Shown: positions 9,020-18,466 of the stretch, piece after piece
Position numbering within the stretch: the first letter of the stretch is position 1
How the letters are laid out: the number at the start of each line of letters is the position of its first letter
Assembly: GCA_024691305.1 (NCBI GenBank)
Contig: JAILNS010000015.1
Location: 288,519 to 352,518, forward strand
Direction: 5' to 3'
Source of the DNA: Lachnospiraceae bacterium
Lineage (GTDB): Bacteria > Bacillota > Clostridia > Lachnospirales > Lachnospiraceae
DNA length: 64,000 nucleotides
Program-made: the position numbers and the translations under genes
The notes under the pieces: generated by a model
Told to the model about the DNA's origin: nothing
Databases searched by the model: none
Seen by the model: the letters and a program-made list of their open reading frames with translations, nothing else

Positions 9020-10012
9020 TTATCTAGGTGTATAAGCTACAGTTCTGTAATGATCATCCTCAATGACTTTGGCAATTCCGTCAACCACGCTGGTAAGCGG
9101 TGAATCGGAAACATTGACCTTAAGTCCCGTACCTGCAGAGATCTGTTCTACAAGACCAGCCGTCTGTGAAGCTCCGCCGGTTAAATATAAACCATGTTTA
9201 TAGATATCCGCTGCAAGTTCCGGAGGGGTATGCTCCAGAATAACCCTTATATTATCGATGATCGTCTTAAAATTCTCTTTTAAACAAGCATCAACAAGGT
9301 CGGTGGGTATTGCTCTCTCAACAGGAAGCCCCGTAACGATATCTCTTCCGTAAACTACGGCAGGCGACCCTTCCGCTTCGAGTTCCACAAGATTTTGCTT
9401 TACATTTGAACTTGTTTTACCGCCGATGATCAGACTATACTCGGTCCTTACTGCGTTCCTGATAGAATCGTCAAACCTTAGACCGCCTATCTTAATAAGC
9501 TTAGACAAAACTATTCCTCCGAGTGAAAGAATAGATATCTCAGTGGTGTCATATCCAACATTTACAACAAGAACACCCTGTGCGTTAAGTACATCAATGT
9601 TCATTCCGATACCGTCGGCTACGGCCTTTTCCACTATCATGACCTTTTTAGCCTTAACATTTGCATCTTTTACAAGATTATAAAATGCACGTTTCTCGAC
9701 TTCCGTAACATCCCAGGGAATAGCAACATAATAATCCGCAGGATGAACATTGTTTTTCATCATATCATTCAGGAAATTCCTGACTAATATCTGTTCATAC
9801 TTTAGTTCTGCGATAACACCGTTACATAAAGGAAAAGAAAGATGAATATTTGCCGGAGCTTTTTCATACATTTCATAAGCGGAGTCACCATAAGCAAACA
9901 GATCTCCGTGATCGTTAACCGCTATCATATTCTTTTCTATAAGTATATGGCCGTCATTTCCGTCATATATCTTAATATTACTGGTACCTAAATCTATTCC
10001 GTATGAATTCAT
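9020..10012 (-). CDS. mreB: Actin-like rod shape protein MreB, divergent nucleotide site
   Basis: MreB forms membrane-associated filaments that direct side-wall synthesis. The 330-aa protein has the phosphate-1 loop YGIDLGTSNIKIY (residues 4-16), an adenosine-site LTGGA near 278, and the conserved SLGGIV strand. The phosphate-2 loop, normally DIGGGTTE in MreB, reads NVGYDTTE (151-158): the invariant Asp is Asn and two glycines are replaced. ATP binding or hydrolysis may therefore be altered. It is the first gene of the mreBCD operon; a 7-bp inverted repeat lies 19-36 nt before its start, which has an AAGGAG ribosome site. Confidence 0.92.
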   Translation of the reverse strand: MNSYGIDLGTSNIKIYDGNDGHILIEKNMIAVNDHGDLFAYGDSAYEMYEKAPANIHLSFPLCNGVIAELKYEQILVRNFLNDMMKNNVHPADYYVAIPWDVTEVEKRAFYNLVKDANVKAKKVMIVEKAVADGIGMNIDVLNAQGVLVVNVGYDTTEISILSLGGIVLSKLIKIGGLRFDDSIRNAVRTEYSLIIGGKTSSNVKQNLVELEAEGSPAVVYGRDIVTGLPVERAIPTDLVDACLKENFKTIIDNIRVILEHTPPELAADIYKHGLYLTGGASQTAGLVEQISAGTGLKVNVSDSPLTSVVDGIAKVIEDDHYRTVAYTPR

Positions 10013-10030
10013 TTATACTCCTTGTTAAAC

Positions 10031-10048
10031 TCATGATATTCATCATGA
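10031..10048. promoter_or_regulatory. Inverted repeat in the mreB leader/promoter region
   Basis: TCATGAT (10031-10037) and ATCATGA (10042-10048) are perfect inverted arms separated by ATTC. The element lies in the 76-bp gap between ynbB and mreB, 19-36 nt before the mreB start. On the minus strand it overlaps a TATCAT that could be a -10 box, though no good -35 accompanies it. It could be an operator or a small RNA hairpin. Confidence 0.4.
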
Positions 10049-10088
10049 TAAATCACTCATGCAAAAAATAATTTTAACATAATAAGCT

Positions 10089-11360
10089 TTAGCTATCAAG
10101 CAAACACTGACAAGCTTTAAGTATACCGAATTTACCGTGCGGCCATGTAATACCGCCCTGAAAATAAACGGAATACGGTTCTTTTAAAGGGCCATCAGCG
10201 GATAATTCTATACTTGATCCTGAAACAAAGGCACCCGCAGCCATTATAACCTGATCATCATACCCGGGCATATCCCATGGTTCCGGGGTTACATATGAAT
10301 CAACGGGTGCGGCAGCCTGTATTCCCTTACAAAAAGCTATGAGTTTATCCGGGCTCTTTAGAATGGCCTCCTGAATTATGTCATATCTGGTCTCTGATGC
10401 TTTGGGAGATACTTCTACACCCATATCCTCAAGCATATATGAAGCAAAAATAGCACTTTTTAAGGCAGAAGCAGTAACGGTAGGTGCCAAAAACAGTCCC
10501 TGATACATGTTCGGAAGTACATGAAGCGAGGCCCCTACTTCCTTACCAAGCCCCGGTGATGTGAGCCTGTAAGCAGCATTTTCAATGCATTTAGATGTTC
10601 CCGCTATATATCCGCCTATGGGAGATAAGCCACCTCCGGGATTTTTGATAAGGCTTCCGACTACCATATCAGCTCCAACATCTGAAGGCTCTATGGTCTC
10701 GACAAATTCACCGTAGCAGTTATCCACCATACATATCACATCATTTTTAACGGATTTTATATACGAGATAAGTTCACCTGTCTTTTCTACCGACAGTGTG
10801 GGTCTTGTGGCATAACCTCTTGATCTTTGTATCTCTACAAGTTTAGTCTTTTCATTTATCGCATTTTTGATACCTTCAAGATCAAAGCTGCCGTCAGGAA
10901 GAAGATCCACCTGCCTGTAACTTATACCGTATTCAGCAAGTGAACCGATAGAAGGTCGTATACCTATCACCTCATCAAGAGTATCGTATGGCTTACCTAC
11001 AGGACATAACAATTCATCTCCGGGTCTTAAATTACTCATAAGTGCAAGCGCAAGTGCATGTGTACCGCAGGTTATCTGAGGACGGACAAGTGCATCTTCG
11101 GTATGAAATATATTGGCATATACCTCTTCCAAAGTGTCACGACCCAGGTCATTGTATCCGTATCCCGTCGTACCGTGAAGGCAGCCTTCGGATACCCTTG
11201 CTTTTTGCATAGCCCCTAAGACTTTAAGCTGGTTATATTCTGCAGTTTCATCGATTGCCTTAAATCTGTTTTCAAGGCTGTTTAAAATTGTTTCACCCTT
11301 ATCGGCAAGAGTCTTGCTTATGCCCATTTCCATGTATATTTCACTTAATTTGTCAGTCAT
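10089..11360 (-). CDS. ynbB: Aluminium-resistance/methionine gamma-lyase-like PLP enzyme (YnbB family)
   Basis: This is a fold-type I PLP-dependent enzyme of the family named aluminium resistance protein or methionine gamma-lyase family. The 423-aa length is normal. Visible landmarks are GTTGYGYNDLGRDTLE (about 63-78), the PLP-contact segment MVDNCYGEF and the likely Schiff-base lysine in GSLIKNPGGGL. The true substrate is not known for the family. It starts 1 nt after the miaA stop, so it is the last gene of the mutS-mutL-miaA run. In many Clostridia hfq lies between miaA and this gene; it is missing here. Confidence 0.88.
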   Translation of the reverse strand: MTDKLSEIYMEMGISKTLADKGETILNSLENRFKAIDETAEYNQLKVLGAMQKARVSEGCLHGTTGYGYNDLGRDTLEEVYANIFHTEDALVRPQITCGTHALALALMSNLRPGDELLCPVGKPYDTLDEVIGIRPSIGSLAEYGISYRQVDLLPDGSFDLEGIKNAINEKTKLVEIQRSRGYATRPTLSVEKTGELISYIKSVKNDVICMVDNCYGEFVETIEPSDVGADMVVGSLIKNPGGGLSPIGGYIAGTSKCIENAAYRLTSPGLGKEVGASLHVLPNMYQGLFLAPTVTASALKSAIFASYMLEDMGVEVSPKASETRYDIIQEAILKSPDKLIAFCKGIQAAAPVDSYVTPEPWDMPGYDDQVIMAAGAFVSGSSIELSADGPLKEPYSVYFQGGITWPHGKFGILKACQCLLDS

Positions 11361-11361
11361 T

Positions 11362-12309
11362 TTATCCTCTTTTTATTACATCGTATATGTAGTCACAGGC
11401 AGATACGGTATCGGGATATACATCTTTGTCAACCCAGTACAGATCCTTCTCACGGTTAAACCAGGTCAGTTGTCTCTTGGCAAAGTGTCTTGTATCCCTT
11501 TTAATAAGGTTCACAGCTTCGTCCATGGAAACCTCACCGTTTAGATACATTAGCATCTGTTTGTATCCGATACCCTGCATGGAAGTCATATCCGGAGTAC
11601 ATCCCATTTTGACCAGGGTTCTTACTTCATCCTCAAGTCCGTTTTGTATCATCTTATCTACACGTTTTTCTATTCTTTCATATACCTTTTTACGGTCACT
11701 GTTTAAAACGAAGTATTTAAAATCAAACGGACTTTCTTTCTTTCGCTGATCTGCATTATGTTCATATATCGTCGTATCATTTTGTCTTGCAAATTCTATG
11801 GCACGAATGACTCTTTTTACATTATTCGGATGAAGGGATGCAGCCGTATCGGGATCTAATTCACGTAATATCTCATGAAGAGCTTCCGGTCCCCCGGTAT
11901 CTGCAATCGCTTTAAGTTTGGCACGAAGTTCCCCATCCGATCCGCTTTTAGAAAAATCGATATCATAAAGAAGTGCCTGAATATAAAAACCGGTTCCGCC
12001 TACGATTATCGGGATCTTTCCGCGTTCATAAATCTCTTTGCATATCTTAAGAGCGCGATTCTTAAAGTCATAAACATGATAAGGTTCGGTCGGCTCGATA
12101 ATATCTATCATATGATGCGGCACTGTACGCATCTCCTCTTTAGTGATCTTGGCCGTACCTATATCCATATGTTTGTATACCTGCATGGAATCGGCAGAAA
12201 TCACTTCACCACCGACTCTTAAGGCAAGTTCGACACCTGCATCGGATTTACCTACAGCTGTAGGACCTGCTATTATATACAATTTTCTTTTGACAGGATC
12301 TGTATTCAT
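11362..12309 (-). CDS. miaA: tRNA dimethylallyltransferase MiaA
   Basis: MiaA transfers a dimethylallyl group to N6 of A37 in tRNAs reading UNN codons; MiaB (17001) then adds the methylthio group. The 315-aa protein has the P-loop GPTAVGKSD (residues 15-23), the DSMQVYKHMDIGTAKI substrate motif, GGTGFYIQALL and the zinc/insert region with TWFNRE near the C-terminus. It follows mutL by 6 nt and precedes ynbB by 1 nt. Confidence 0.96.
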   Translation of the reverse strand: MNTDPVKRKLYIIAGPTAVGKSDAGVELALRVGGEVISADSMQVYKHMDIGTAKITKEEMRTVPHHMIDIIEPTEPYHVYDFKNRALKICKEIYERGKIPIIVGGTGFYIQALLYDIDFSKSGSDGELRAKLKAIADTGGPEALHEILRELDPDTAASLHPNNVKRVIRAIEFARQNDTTIYEHNADQRKKESPFDFKYFVLNSDRKKVYERIEKRVDKMIQNGLEDEVRTLVKMGCTPDMTSMQGIGYKQMLMYLNGEVSMDEAVNLIKRDTRHFAKRQLTWFNREKDLYWVDKDVYPDTVSACDYIYDVIKRG

Positions 12310-12315
12310 AAAAAA

Positions 12316-14298
12316 TCAAACTATACGGTGAAATCTTTTATCGAGTTCATTCTTACTCATGGTTATAAGCGTAGGTCTTCCGTGTGGACAATTATAAGGA
12401 TTATCCAGTGTAAGCATCTCATCAAGCAACTCTTCCACCTCTTCCACGCTCATATGATTATTTCCCTTAACAGAGGCCTTACATGCCATGGTAGCGATCC
12501 TGTTCCTTATCGAATCAGGTGTAGAACCCCGTTTTAAATCTAATAGATCCGTTATTATCTCCCCGATAAGATCCGAAGGATCATTACCGAAAAGATCCAT
12601 GGGAATCGCACGTATGGCGATCTCATGATCTCCGAACGGATCAAGACTAAATCCCAGTTCATTAAAATATTCTATATTTTCAGTCAAAACCTGCATTTCA
12701 CGGTTATTCAAACTGCAGATCTTAGGAGGAGCTATCATCTGTGACGGGATCTCGGTCTTTGACATGATCCTTGACATGAAGCGCTCAAAATTCACTTTTT
12801 CATGTGCTGCATGCTGATCCATGAGCATAAGAGTGTCTTCATATTCAATAAGCCAGTATGTTTTAAAGACCTGACCGATTATCCTGAATTTTCTTCTTGT
12901 GTCTGGAGTAAGGATCCTGTCATCATCTGCTATGGAAACCTGCTCATACTGCATCCTGACTTGACCAAACTCCTCATCCATCTTTTCTTTGACCGGACTC
13001 ACTTCATCGGGACTTAGCATTTTTATATGAGGTTCAAAGGTACCGCCAGTTTTGCCGGTACTTATATATGAATCATTTGCGGATCTTTCATTATCTTCGT
13101 TTTCAAAATCTATTTCAAAATCAAGATCGTTTTTTGGCTCATCGGAAGTTTCACCCGGCTCATCTGTTCCTGATAAACCGTTTGTGGCAATAGTATCTTT
13201 TATCCTGTTTTGTTCAAAACTTTCCGGAAGATGCACCTTATCTTTTACAAGAGCTGAAGTATATTTTGAGGAATTGTAGTCAACCGCAGCATCATCAAGC
13301 ATCTCACGGCTTGAGAGACAATCAGCCACAGCCTTGACCAGGCTGTCTGATACGGCTTTTTCGTTGCTGATCCTTACTTCCTGCTTGGTAGGATGTACAT
13401 TCACATCAACATAAGCCGGATCGAAACTAAGATCCAGGATGCAAAAAGGAAATTTATGCTGCATCAGATACTCTATATAGCCCTCTTCCACTGCCCTTGA
13501 TATCATGGGACTTTTAACATATCTGTGATTGATAAAAAAGATCTCGGATGCTCTGTTTGATCTGTTGATCGCAGGTAAACCAAGATAACCTTTCACATTC
13601 ATAAATACCGAGGCATCATCATGCTCGAAATACCTTAGATTTGCCGCCGTTTCCTTACCGTATATACGATATATGACTTCTTTTAGATCGCCATGACCGG
13701 AGGTGGAAAACCTGGCAGTTCCGTTATTTATGAACTGAAACGAAATATCAGGCATCGAAAGTGCCATATGCTCGCAAAGATCGGCTATAAGATTACCTTC
13801 TGAGGTAGCTGATTTCAGAAATTTAAGTCTGGGAAGGGTATTATAGAAAATATCCCTGACGATAAAAGTAGTACCTATAGGAGCACCGACTTCTTCATAC
13901 TTTTCTTCTTTGCCGCCTTCTATGACATAATGAATGCCTTCAAGCGAATCTGCGGTTCTTGAAGTGACTTCCACACGGCTTACCGCAGCTATACTAGAAA
14001 GTGCTTCTCCCCTGAATCCGAGTGTAAAAAGATTATTCAGATCGGACGCATCTCTTATCTTACTTGTGGCATGCGACAAAAAGGCTTTTCTGATCTGAGA
14101 TCTGTCGATCCCCTGACCGTTATCGGTTACACGAATTGTCTTAAGACCTCCGTCTTTTATCTCAACGGTTATGATCGTAGCACCTGCATCTATGGAATTC
14201 TCGATTAGTTCCTTAACTATGCTTACAGGTCGTTCGACAACTTCTCCGGCCGCGATCTTATCAATAGTATTATTATCAAGCACTATAATCTCGTTCAT
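12316..14298 (-). CDS. mutL: DNA mismatch repair protein MutL (endonuclease type)
   Basis: MutL couples mismatch recognition by MutS to strand incision. The N-terminal GHKL ATPase shows IAAGEVVERP (about 15-24), DAGAT, DNGQGI and the GFRGEAL motif. The C-terminal domain has the metal-dependent nuclease motif DQHAAHEKVNFE and the ACKASVKG and CPHGRP elements, so this is the nicking type found where there is no MutH/Dam system. A variable acidic linker (about 370-440) joins the domains. At 660 aa it is normal. It begins 10 nt after mutS. Confidence 0.96.
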   Translation of the reverse strand: MNEIIVLDNNTIDKIAAGEVVERPVSIVKELIENSIDAGATIITVEIKDGGLKTIRVTDNGQGIDRSQIRKAFLSHATSKIRDASDLNNLFTLGFRGEALSSIAAVSRVEVTSRTADSLEGIHYVIEGGKEEKYEEVGAPIGTTFIVRDIFYNTLPRLKFLKSATSEGNLIADLCEHMALSMPDISFQFINNGTARFSTSGHGDLKEVIYRIYGKETAANLRYFEHDDASVFMNVKGYLGLPAINRSNRASEIFFINHRYVKSPMISRAVEEGYIEYLMQHKFPFCILDLSFDPAYVDVNVHPTKQEVRISNEKAVSDSLVKAVADCLSSREMLDDAAVDYNSSKYTSALVKDKVHLPESFEQNRIKDTIATNGLSGTDEPGETSDEPKNDLDFEIDFENEDNERSANDSYISTGKTGGTFEPHIKMLSPDEVSPVKEKMDEEFGQVRMQYEQVSIADDDRILTPDTRRKFRIIGQVFKTYWLIEYEDTLMLMDQHAAHEKVNFERFMSRIMSKTEIPSQMIAPPKICSLNNREMQVLTENIEYFNELGFSLDPFGDHEIAIRAIPMDLFGNDPSDLIGEIITDLLDLKRGSTPDSIRNRIATMACKASVKGNNHMSVEEVEELLDEMLTLDNPYNCPHGRPTLITMSKNELDKRFHRIV

Positions 14299-14308
14299 AG
14301 ATCAGGCA

Positions 14309-17008
14309 CTATCCTTTCCATCTGTTCTTTAGCATATTCTGGAGTCTGTATAGTTCATTTAATGCATCTACGGGTGTAAGCGTTGTTATGTCAACCGTTT
14401 CAAGTTCTTTTAGAACCTGATCATCATCGGTAGTCTCAAATAATGACATTTGTCCAAGATCTACTTCATCATAATGATGATTTGCAGCAGTTATCCTGGA
14501 TGACACAGCTCCGACTTCTATACTCTTTAATTTATCCGTAAGATCATTTTCCGACAGTTCTTTGGATATCTCTTTTGCACGGTCGATAACCATATCCGGG
14601 ATGCCTGCAAGTTTGGCAACCTGAATACCGTAACTTCTGTCTGCTCCGCCTTTTACGATACGTCTTAAAAATACTATCGAATCACCCTGCTCCTTAACTG
14701 CGATGCAATAGTTATTAACATTATCAATCCGACCTTCGAGTTCGGTCAGTTCGTGATAATGCGTCGCAAAAAGAGTACGTGCGCCAAGCAGCCTTTTGTT
14801 GCTTATATGTTCGATCACTGCCCAGGCAATGCTCATTCCGTCGTAAGTCGAAGTTCCTCTTCCTATCTCATCCAGTATGAGCAATGAATCTGAGGTCGCA
14901 TTTCTTAAGATGTTGGCCACCTCATTCATCTCAACCATAAAGGTAGACTGTCCGCTCGATAAGTCGTCGGAAGCCCCGACTCTGGTAAATATCCTGTCGG
15001 TTATGCCTATATGGGCACTTGCGGCCGGAACAAAAGATCCCATCTGAGCCATAAGCACTATCAGAGCACTCTGACGCATGTATGTGGATTTGCCGGCCAT
15101 ATTGGGACCTGTGATTATAGAAACCGACTTTTTCTTTTTGTCAAGATAAGTGTCGTTTGCTATAAAAGGTGTATCCGGATGAAGTCTTTCTATGACCGGG
15201 TGTCTTCCGTCACGTATATCTATAACTCCGTCATCCGATATTTCCGGCCGTATATAATGATTACGTTCGGCTACCAGGCTTAAAGATGCATATACATCGG
15301 TTTCCGCTATAGCCTTCGCTGTATCCTGTATCCTGTTGACATTTTGTGCCAGCCTGTCACGGATCTCACAAAAAAGATCATATTCCAGGGTAAAAAGCTT
15401 GTCTTCAGCATTTAAAATTATATCTTCTAGTTCTTTTAGCCTGTCATTGGTGTATCTTTCCGATCCGGTAAGTGTCTGTTTACGGATGTAGTCTTCGGGC
15501 ACTTTGTCCGCATAGGAATTAGTGACTTCAAAATAATACCCGAAAACTTTATTATATTTGATCTTCAGGTTCTTTATACCGGTACGTTCCCTGTCAGCTT
15601 CTTCAAGCTCGGCGATCCATTTATGTCCATCGGTTTTGGCGCTTCTTAAAGTATCGATATCTTCGTTAAATCCGGTCTTAAAGATACCGCCTTCATGTAC
15701 CGTCATCGGAGAATCTTCATCGATCGCAGACTCTATAAGCTCAAACAGGTCCGAAAGATCATCTATATTTAACGCAAGTTCAGACAGCCGCACGGATTTA
15801 AAATCACTAAGTACCTGTTTTATGGCCGGAAGATATCTCATAGAACTCTTAAATGCGAGCATATCCTTGGGATTAACGGTATTAAGACTTACCTTGGCCA
15901 TAAGGCGTTCCAGATCATATACACTGTTTAGATACTCTCTGATCTCATCCCTCTCCATAGTTCTGTGGGATAATTCATCCACGGCATCTAACCTAAGTTC
16001 GATCGCATCAATGTCAATGAGTGGCTGTTCTATATGATGTCTGAGCATTCTGCCACCCATAGCTGTCCTGGTAAGATCAAGAACGCCAAGCAGCGAACCG
16101 TGTTTTAACTTATCCCGCATAGTCTCGGTAAGCTCAAGATTCCTTCTTGTAGCGGAATCAAGAAGCATATAACGGCTGGATACATAAGGGTAAAGATGAG
16201 TAAACTGAACCAGATCATTTTTTTGAGTTTCATAAAGATATTCGAGCAAAGCACCGGCTGCACAGACTCCCTCGGGAAAATCAGATATTCCCATTCCGAT
16301 AAGACTGGAGGTATGAAAATGCTTAAGGATCACCTTTTTGGCATGATCTTCGTCAAATTGTCTTTCATCAAGCACGGTAATGCTTATGCCAAATTTGTTT
16401 TTTAGTTCATCTACGTTATATCCGCTAAGGAGAAAAGCTTCATTGCAGATGATCTCGGATGGAGAGTATTTGGAGATCTCATCCGAAAGCTTATTTAAAG
16501 TTTCAATCTGGGTTAAATAGTAATCGCCTGTTGTGACATCTGCCAGTGAAAAACCAATGCAATCATCCATATACAGGATAGATACTATGTAATTATTCTT
16601 TTTTCCGTCAAGCGACTCGATGATCGGGTTAGTTCCCGGAGTAACGACACGTATGACTTCACGCTTGACTAACCCCTTGGCAAGTTTGGGATCTTCTACC
16701 TGTTCACAGATAGCAACCTTGTATCCGTGATTTACCAGCTTACCAAGATAACTTTCAACCGCATGATACGGTACTCCGCACATAGGTGCTCTTTCTTCCA
16801 GACCGCAGTTTTTGCCCGTAAGCGTGATCTCAAGAACACGGCTGGCTTCAAGTGCATCGTCAAAGAACATTTCATAAAAGTCACCCAGCCTGTAAAAAAG
16901 TATGCAGTCACTGTACTGTTCTTTAGTCTCAAGATACAGCTGCATCATGGGGCTGAGTGCTTTTTTCTGTTCTTCACTTATGGTATCAATAGTCGATAAC
17001 TCAGCCAT
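14309..17008 (-). CDS. mutS: DNA mismatch repair protein MutS
   Basis: MutS recognises base mismatches and small loops. The 899-aa protein has the N-terminal mismatch-binding domain with the wedge motif LGDFYEMFFDDA (Phe-X-Glu), the lever and clamp domains, and the C-terminal ATPase with Walker A GPNMAGKST, the Walker B LLILDEIGRGTSTYDG and the ATHYHELTELE switch. The start overlaps the end of miaB by 8 bp, so miaB-mutS-mutL-miaA-ynbB form one transcription unit. Confidence 0.97.
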   Translation of the reverse strand: MAELSTIDTISEEQKKALSPMMQLYLETKEQYSDCILFYRLGDFYEMFFDDALEASRVLEITLTGKNCGLEERAPMCGVPYHAVESYLGKLVNHGYKVAICEQVEDPKLAKGLVKREVIRVVTPGTNPIIESLDGKKNNYIVSILYMDDCIGFSLADVTTGDYYLTQIETLNKLSDEISKYSPSEIICNEAFLLSGYNVDELKNKFGISITVLDERQFDEDHAKKVILKHFHTSSLIGMGISDFPEGVCAAGALLEYLYETQKNDLVQFTHLYPYVSSRYMLLDSATRRNLELTETMRDKLKHGSLLGVLDLTRTAMGGRMLRHHIEQPLIDIDAIELRLDAVDELSHRTMERDEIREYLNSVYDLERLMAKVSLNTVNPKDMLAFKSSMRYLPAIKQVLSDFKSVRLSELALNIDDLSDLFELIESAIDEDSPMTVHEGGIFKTGFNEDIDTLRSAKTDGHKWIAELEEADRERTGIKNLKIKYNKVFGYYFEVTNSYADKVPEDYIRKQTLTGSERYTNDRLKELEDIILNAEDKLFTLEYDLFCEIRDRLAQNVNRIQDTAKAIAETDVYASLSLVAERNHYIRPEISDDGVIDIRDGRHPVIERLHPDTPFIANDTYLDKKKKSVSIITGPNMAGKSTYMRQSALIVLMAQMGSFVPAASAHIGITDRIFTRVGASDDLSSGQSTFMVEMNEVANILRNATSDSLLILDEIGRGTSTYDGMSIAWAVIEHISNKRLLGARTLFATHYHELTELEGRIDNVNNYCIAVKEQGDSIVFLRRIVKGGADRSYGIQVAKLAGIPDMVIDRAKEISKELSENDLTDKLKSIEVGAVSSRITAANHHYDEVDLGQMSLFETTDDDQVLKELETVDITTLTPVDALNELYRLQNMLKNRWKG

Positions 17009-18443
17009 TTGTCATCATACTCCCAAGAAAATAAAATCCTTTGCAGATATCAAGTTTAACCGGATATATATGACCTATCATTGCTTCATCGCCCTTTAGA
17101 TGTACCAATAGATTATTGGACAGCCGGCCTGTGACCATTCCGGGATCATGATCCGAAACCGTTTCTATAAGGGCTTCATGAATCTCACCGGTATGAGTTG
17201 CACATGCTGCTCTGGCAGTTTCCTGAACTACACTTAAGACCGCATCAAAATGTTCCTGCATAATCTCGGGGGATAACTGATCTTCATATGATGCGGCAGG
17301 AGTTCCTGTACGCTTGGAATACTCAAACGTATATGCATTATCAAACTTCACTTTTTTGATAAGATCTATGGTATCCTCAACATCTTTGCGGGTTTCTCCC
17401 GGAAATCCCATAATAAGGTCTGTTGTGAGCGATATGTTCGGTATAGCCGTCCGGATCTTGTCTACAAGTCGTAGATAATGGTCTCTCGTATATGATCTGT
17501 TCATAGCTTTAAGCAACTTATCTGAACCTGTCTGCACCGGTAGATGTAAATGTCTGCATATCTTATCCGAATGTGCACAGACATCTATCAGTTCATCGGA
17601 CAGATCCTTTGGATGTGATGTCATAAATCTTATTCTTTTAATGCCGTCAATTTCTTCAACCCGTCTTAAAAGGCCTGCGAAACTAAGCGGTGTATCAAGA
17701 TTAAGGCCGTAAGAATTGACATTTTGTCCAAGCAGCATAACTTCGATAACTCCCGTTGATGAGAGTTTTCTTATTTCATCGAGTATTTCTTCGGGATCTC
17801 TGCTTCTTTCCCGGCCTCTCACATAAGGAACAATGCAATAGGTACAGAAGTTATTGCATCCAAACATGATATTTACACCGGATTTATAAGGATATTTACG
17901 TTTTACCGGCAGTTCTTCAACGATCGTATCGGTTTCTTCCCATACATCGGTAAGCATTCGTGTTTCGGATGAATACATCCTGCACAAGAGTTCGGGGAAT
18001 TTAAATATATTATGAGTACCGAAAATAAGATCAACAAAGGGATAGCTGGTCTTTATCTTATCTACACAGGTTTTCTCCTGCATCATGCATCCGCACAGTG
18101 CGATCCTTAAATGAGGATTGTTCTTTTTATACCCTTTTAAAACACCAAGTCTGCCATATACGCGCTGGTTGGCATTATCCCTGACGGAACAGGTATTATA
18201 AAGAATAATGTCCGCTTCGGATTCATCTTCTGTTTCTTCAAATCCTGCTGTGATAAGTATGCCTAAGAGTTTTTCGGAATCCCTGGCATTCATCTGACAT
18301 CCGAATGTTGTAACACACGCCTTTGGGGTATGTCCTATCTCATCTTTTAAGGAAGTGACAAATCCTGTAAGTTTGTCTATATACATAAGCTGACGGCGGG
18401 TTTCCTCGCCGTCATTGTGTGAATTGTAGTCTGTAGGTCTCAT
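17001..18443 (-). CDS. miaB: tRNA-2-methylthio-N6-dimethylallyladenosine synthase MiaB
   Basis: MiaB is a radical-SAM methylthiotransferase acting on i6A37 tRNA made by MiaA. It has the UPF0004 domain (TTFGCQMNARDSEK), the radical-SAM cluster motif CNNFCTYC and a C-terminal TRAM domain ending in VKLDICKGFYFLGS. I place the start at the ATG at 18443, which has AGGA 7 nt upstream, rather than the TTG one codon earlier; this gives 480 aa. It overlaps mutS by 8 bp and lies 23 nt after degV. Confidence 0.95.
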   Translation of the reverse strand: MRPTDYNSHNDGEETRRQLMYIDKLTGFVTSLKDEIGHTPKACVTTFGCQMNARDSEKLLGILITAGFEETEDESEADIILYNTCSVRDNANQRVYGRLGVLKGYKKNNPHLRIALCGCMMQEKTCVDKIKTSYPFVDLIFGTHNIFKFPELLCRMYSSETRMLTDVWEETDTIVEELPVKRKYPYKSGVNIMFGCNNFCTYCIVPYVRGRERSRDPEEILDEIRKLSSTGVIEVMLLGQNVNSYGLNLDTPLSFAGLLRRVEEIDGIKRIRFMTSHPKDLSDELIDVCAHSDKICRHLHLPVQTGSDKLLKAMNRSYTRDHYLRLVDKIRTAIPNISLTTDLIMGFPGETRKDVEDTIDLIKKVKFDNAYTFEYSKRTGTPAASYEDQLSPEIMQEHFDAVLSVVQETARAACATHTGEIHEALIETVSDHDPGMVTGRLSNNLLVHLKGDEAMIGHIYPVKLDICKGFYFLGSMMTNG

Positions 18444-18466
18444 CAAATAATCCTATCAAAATTCAG

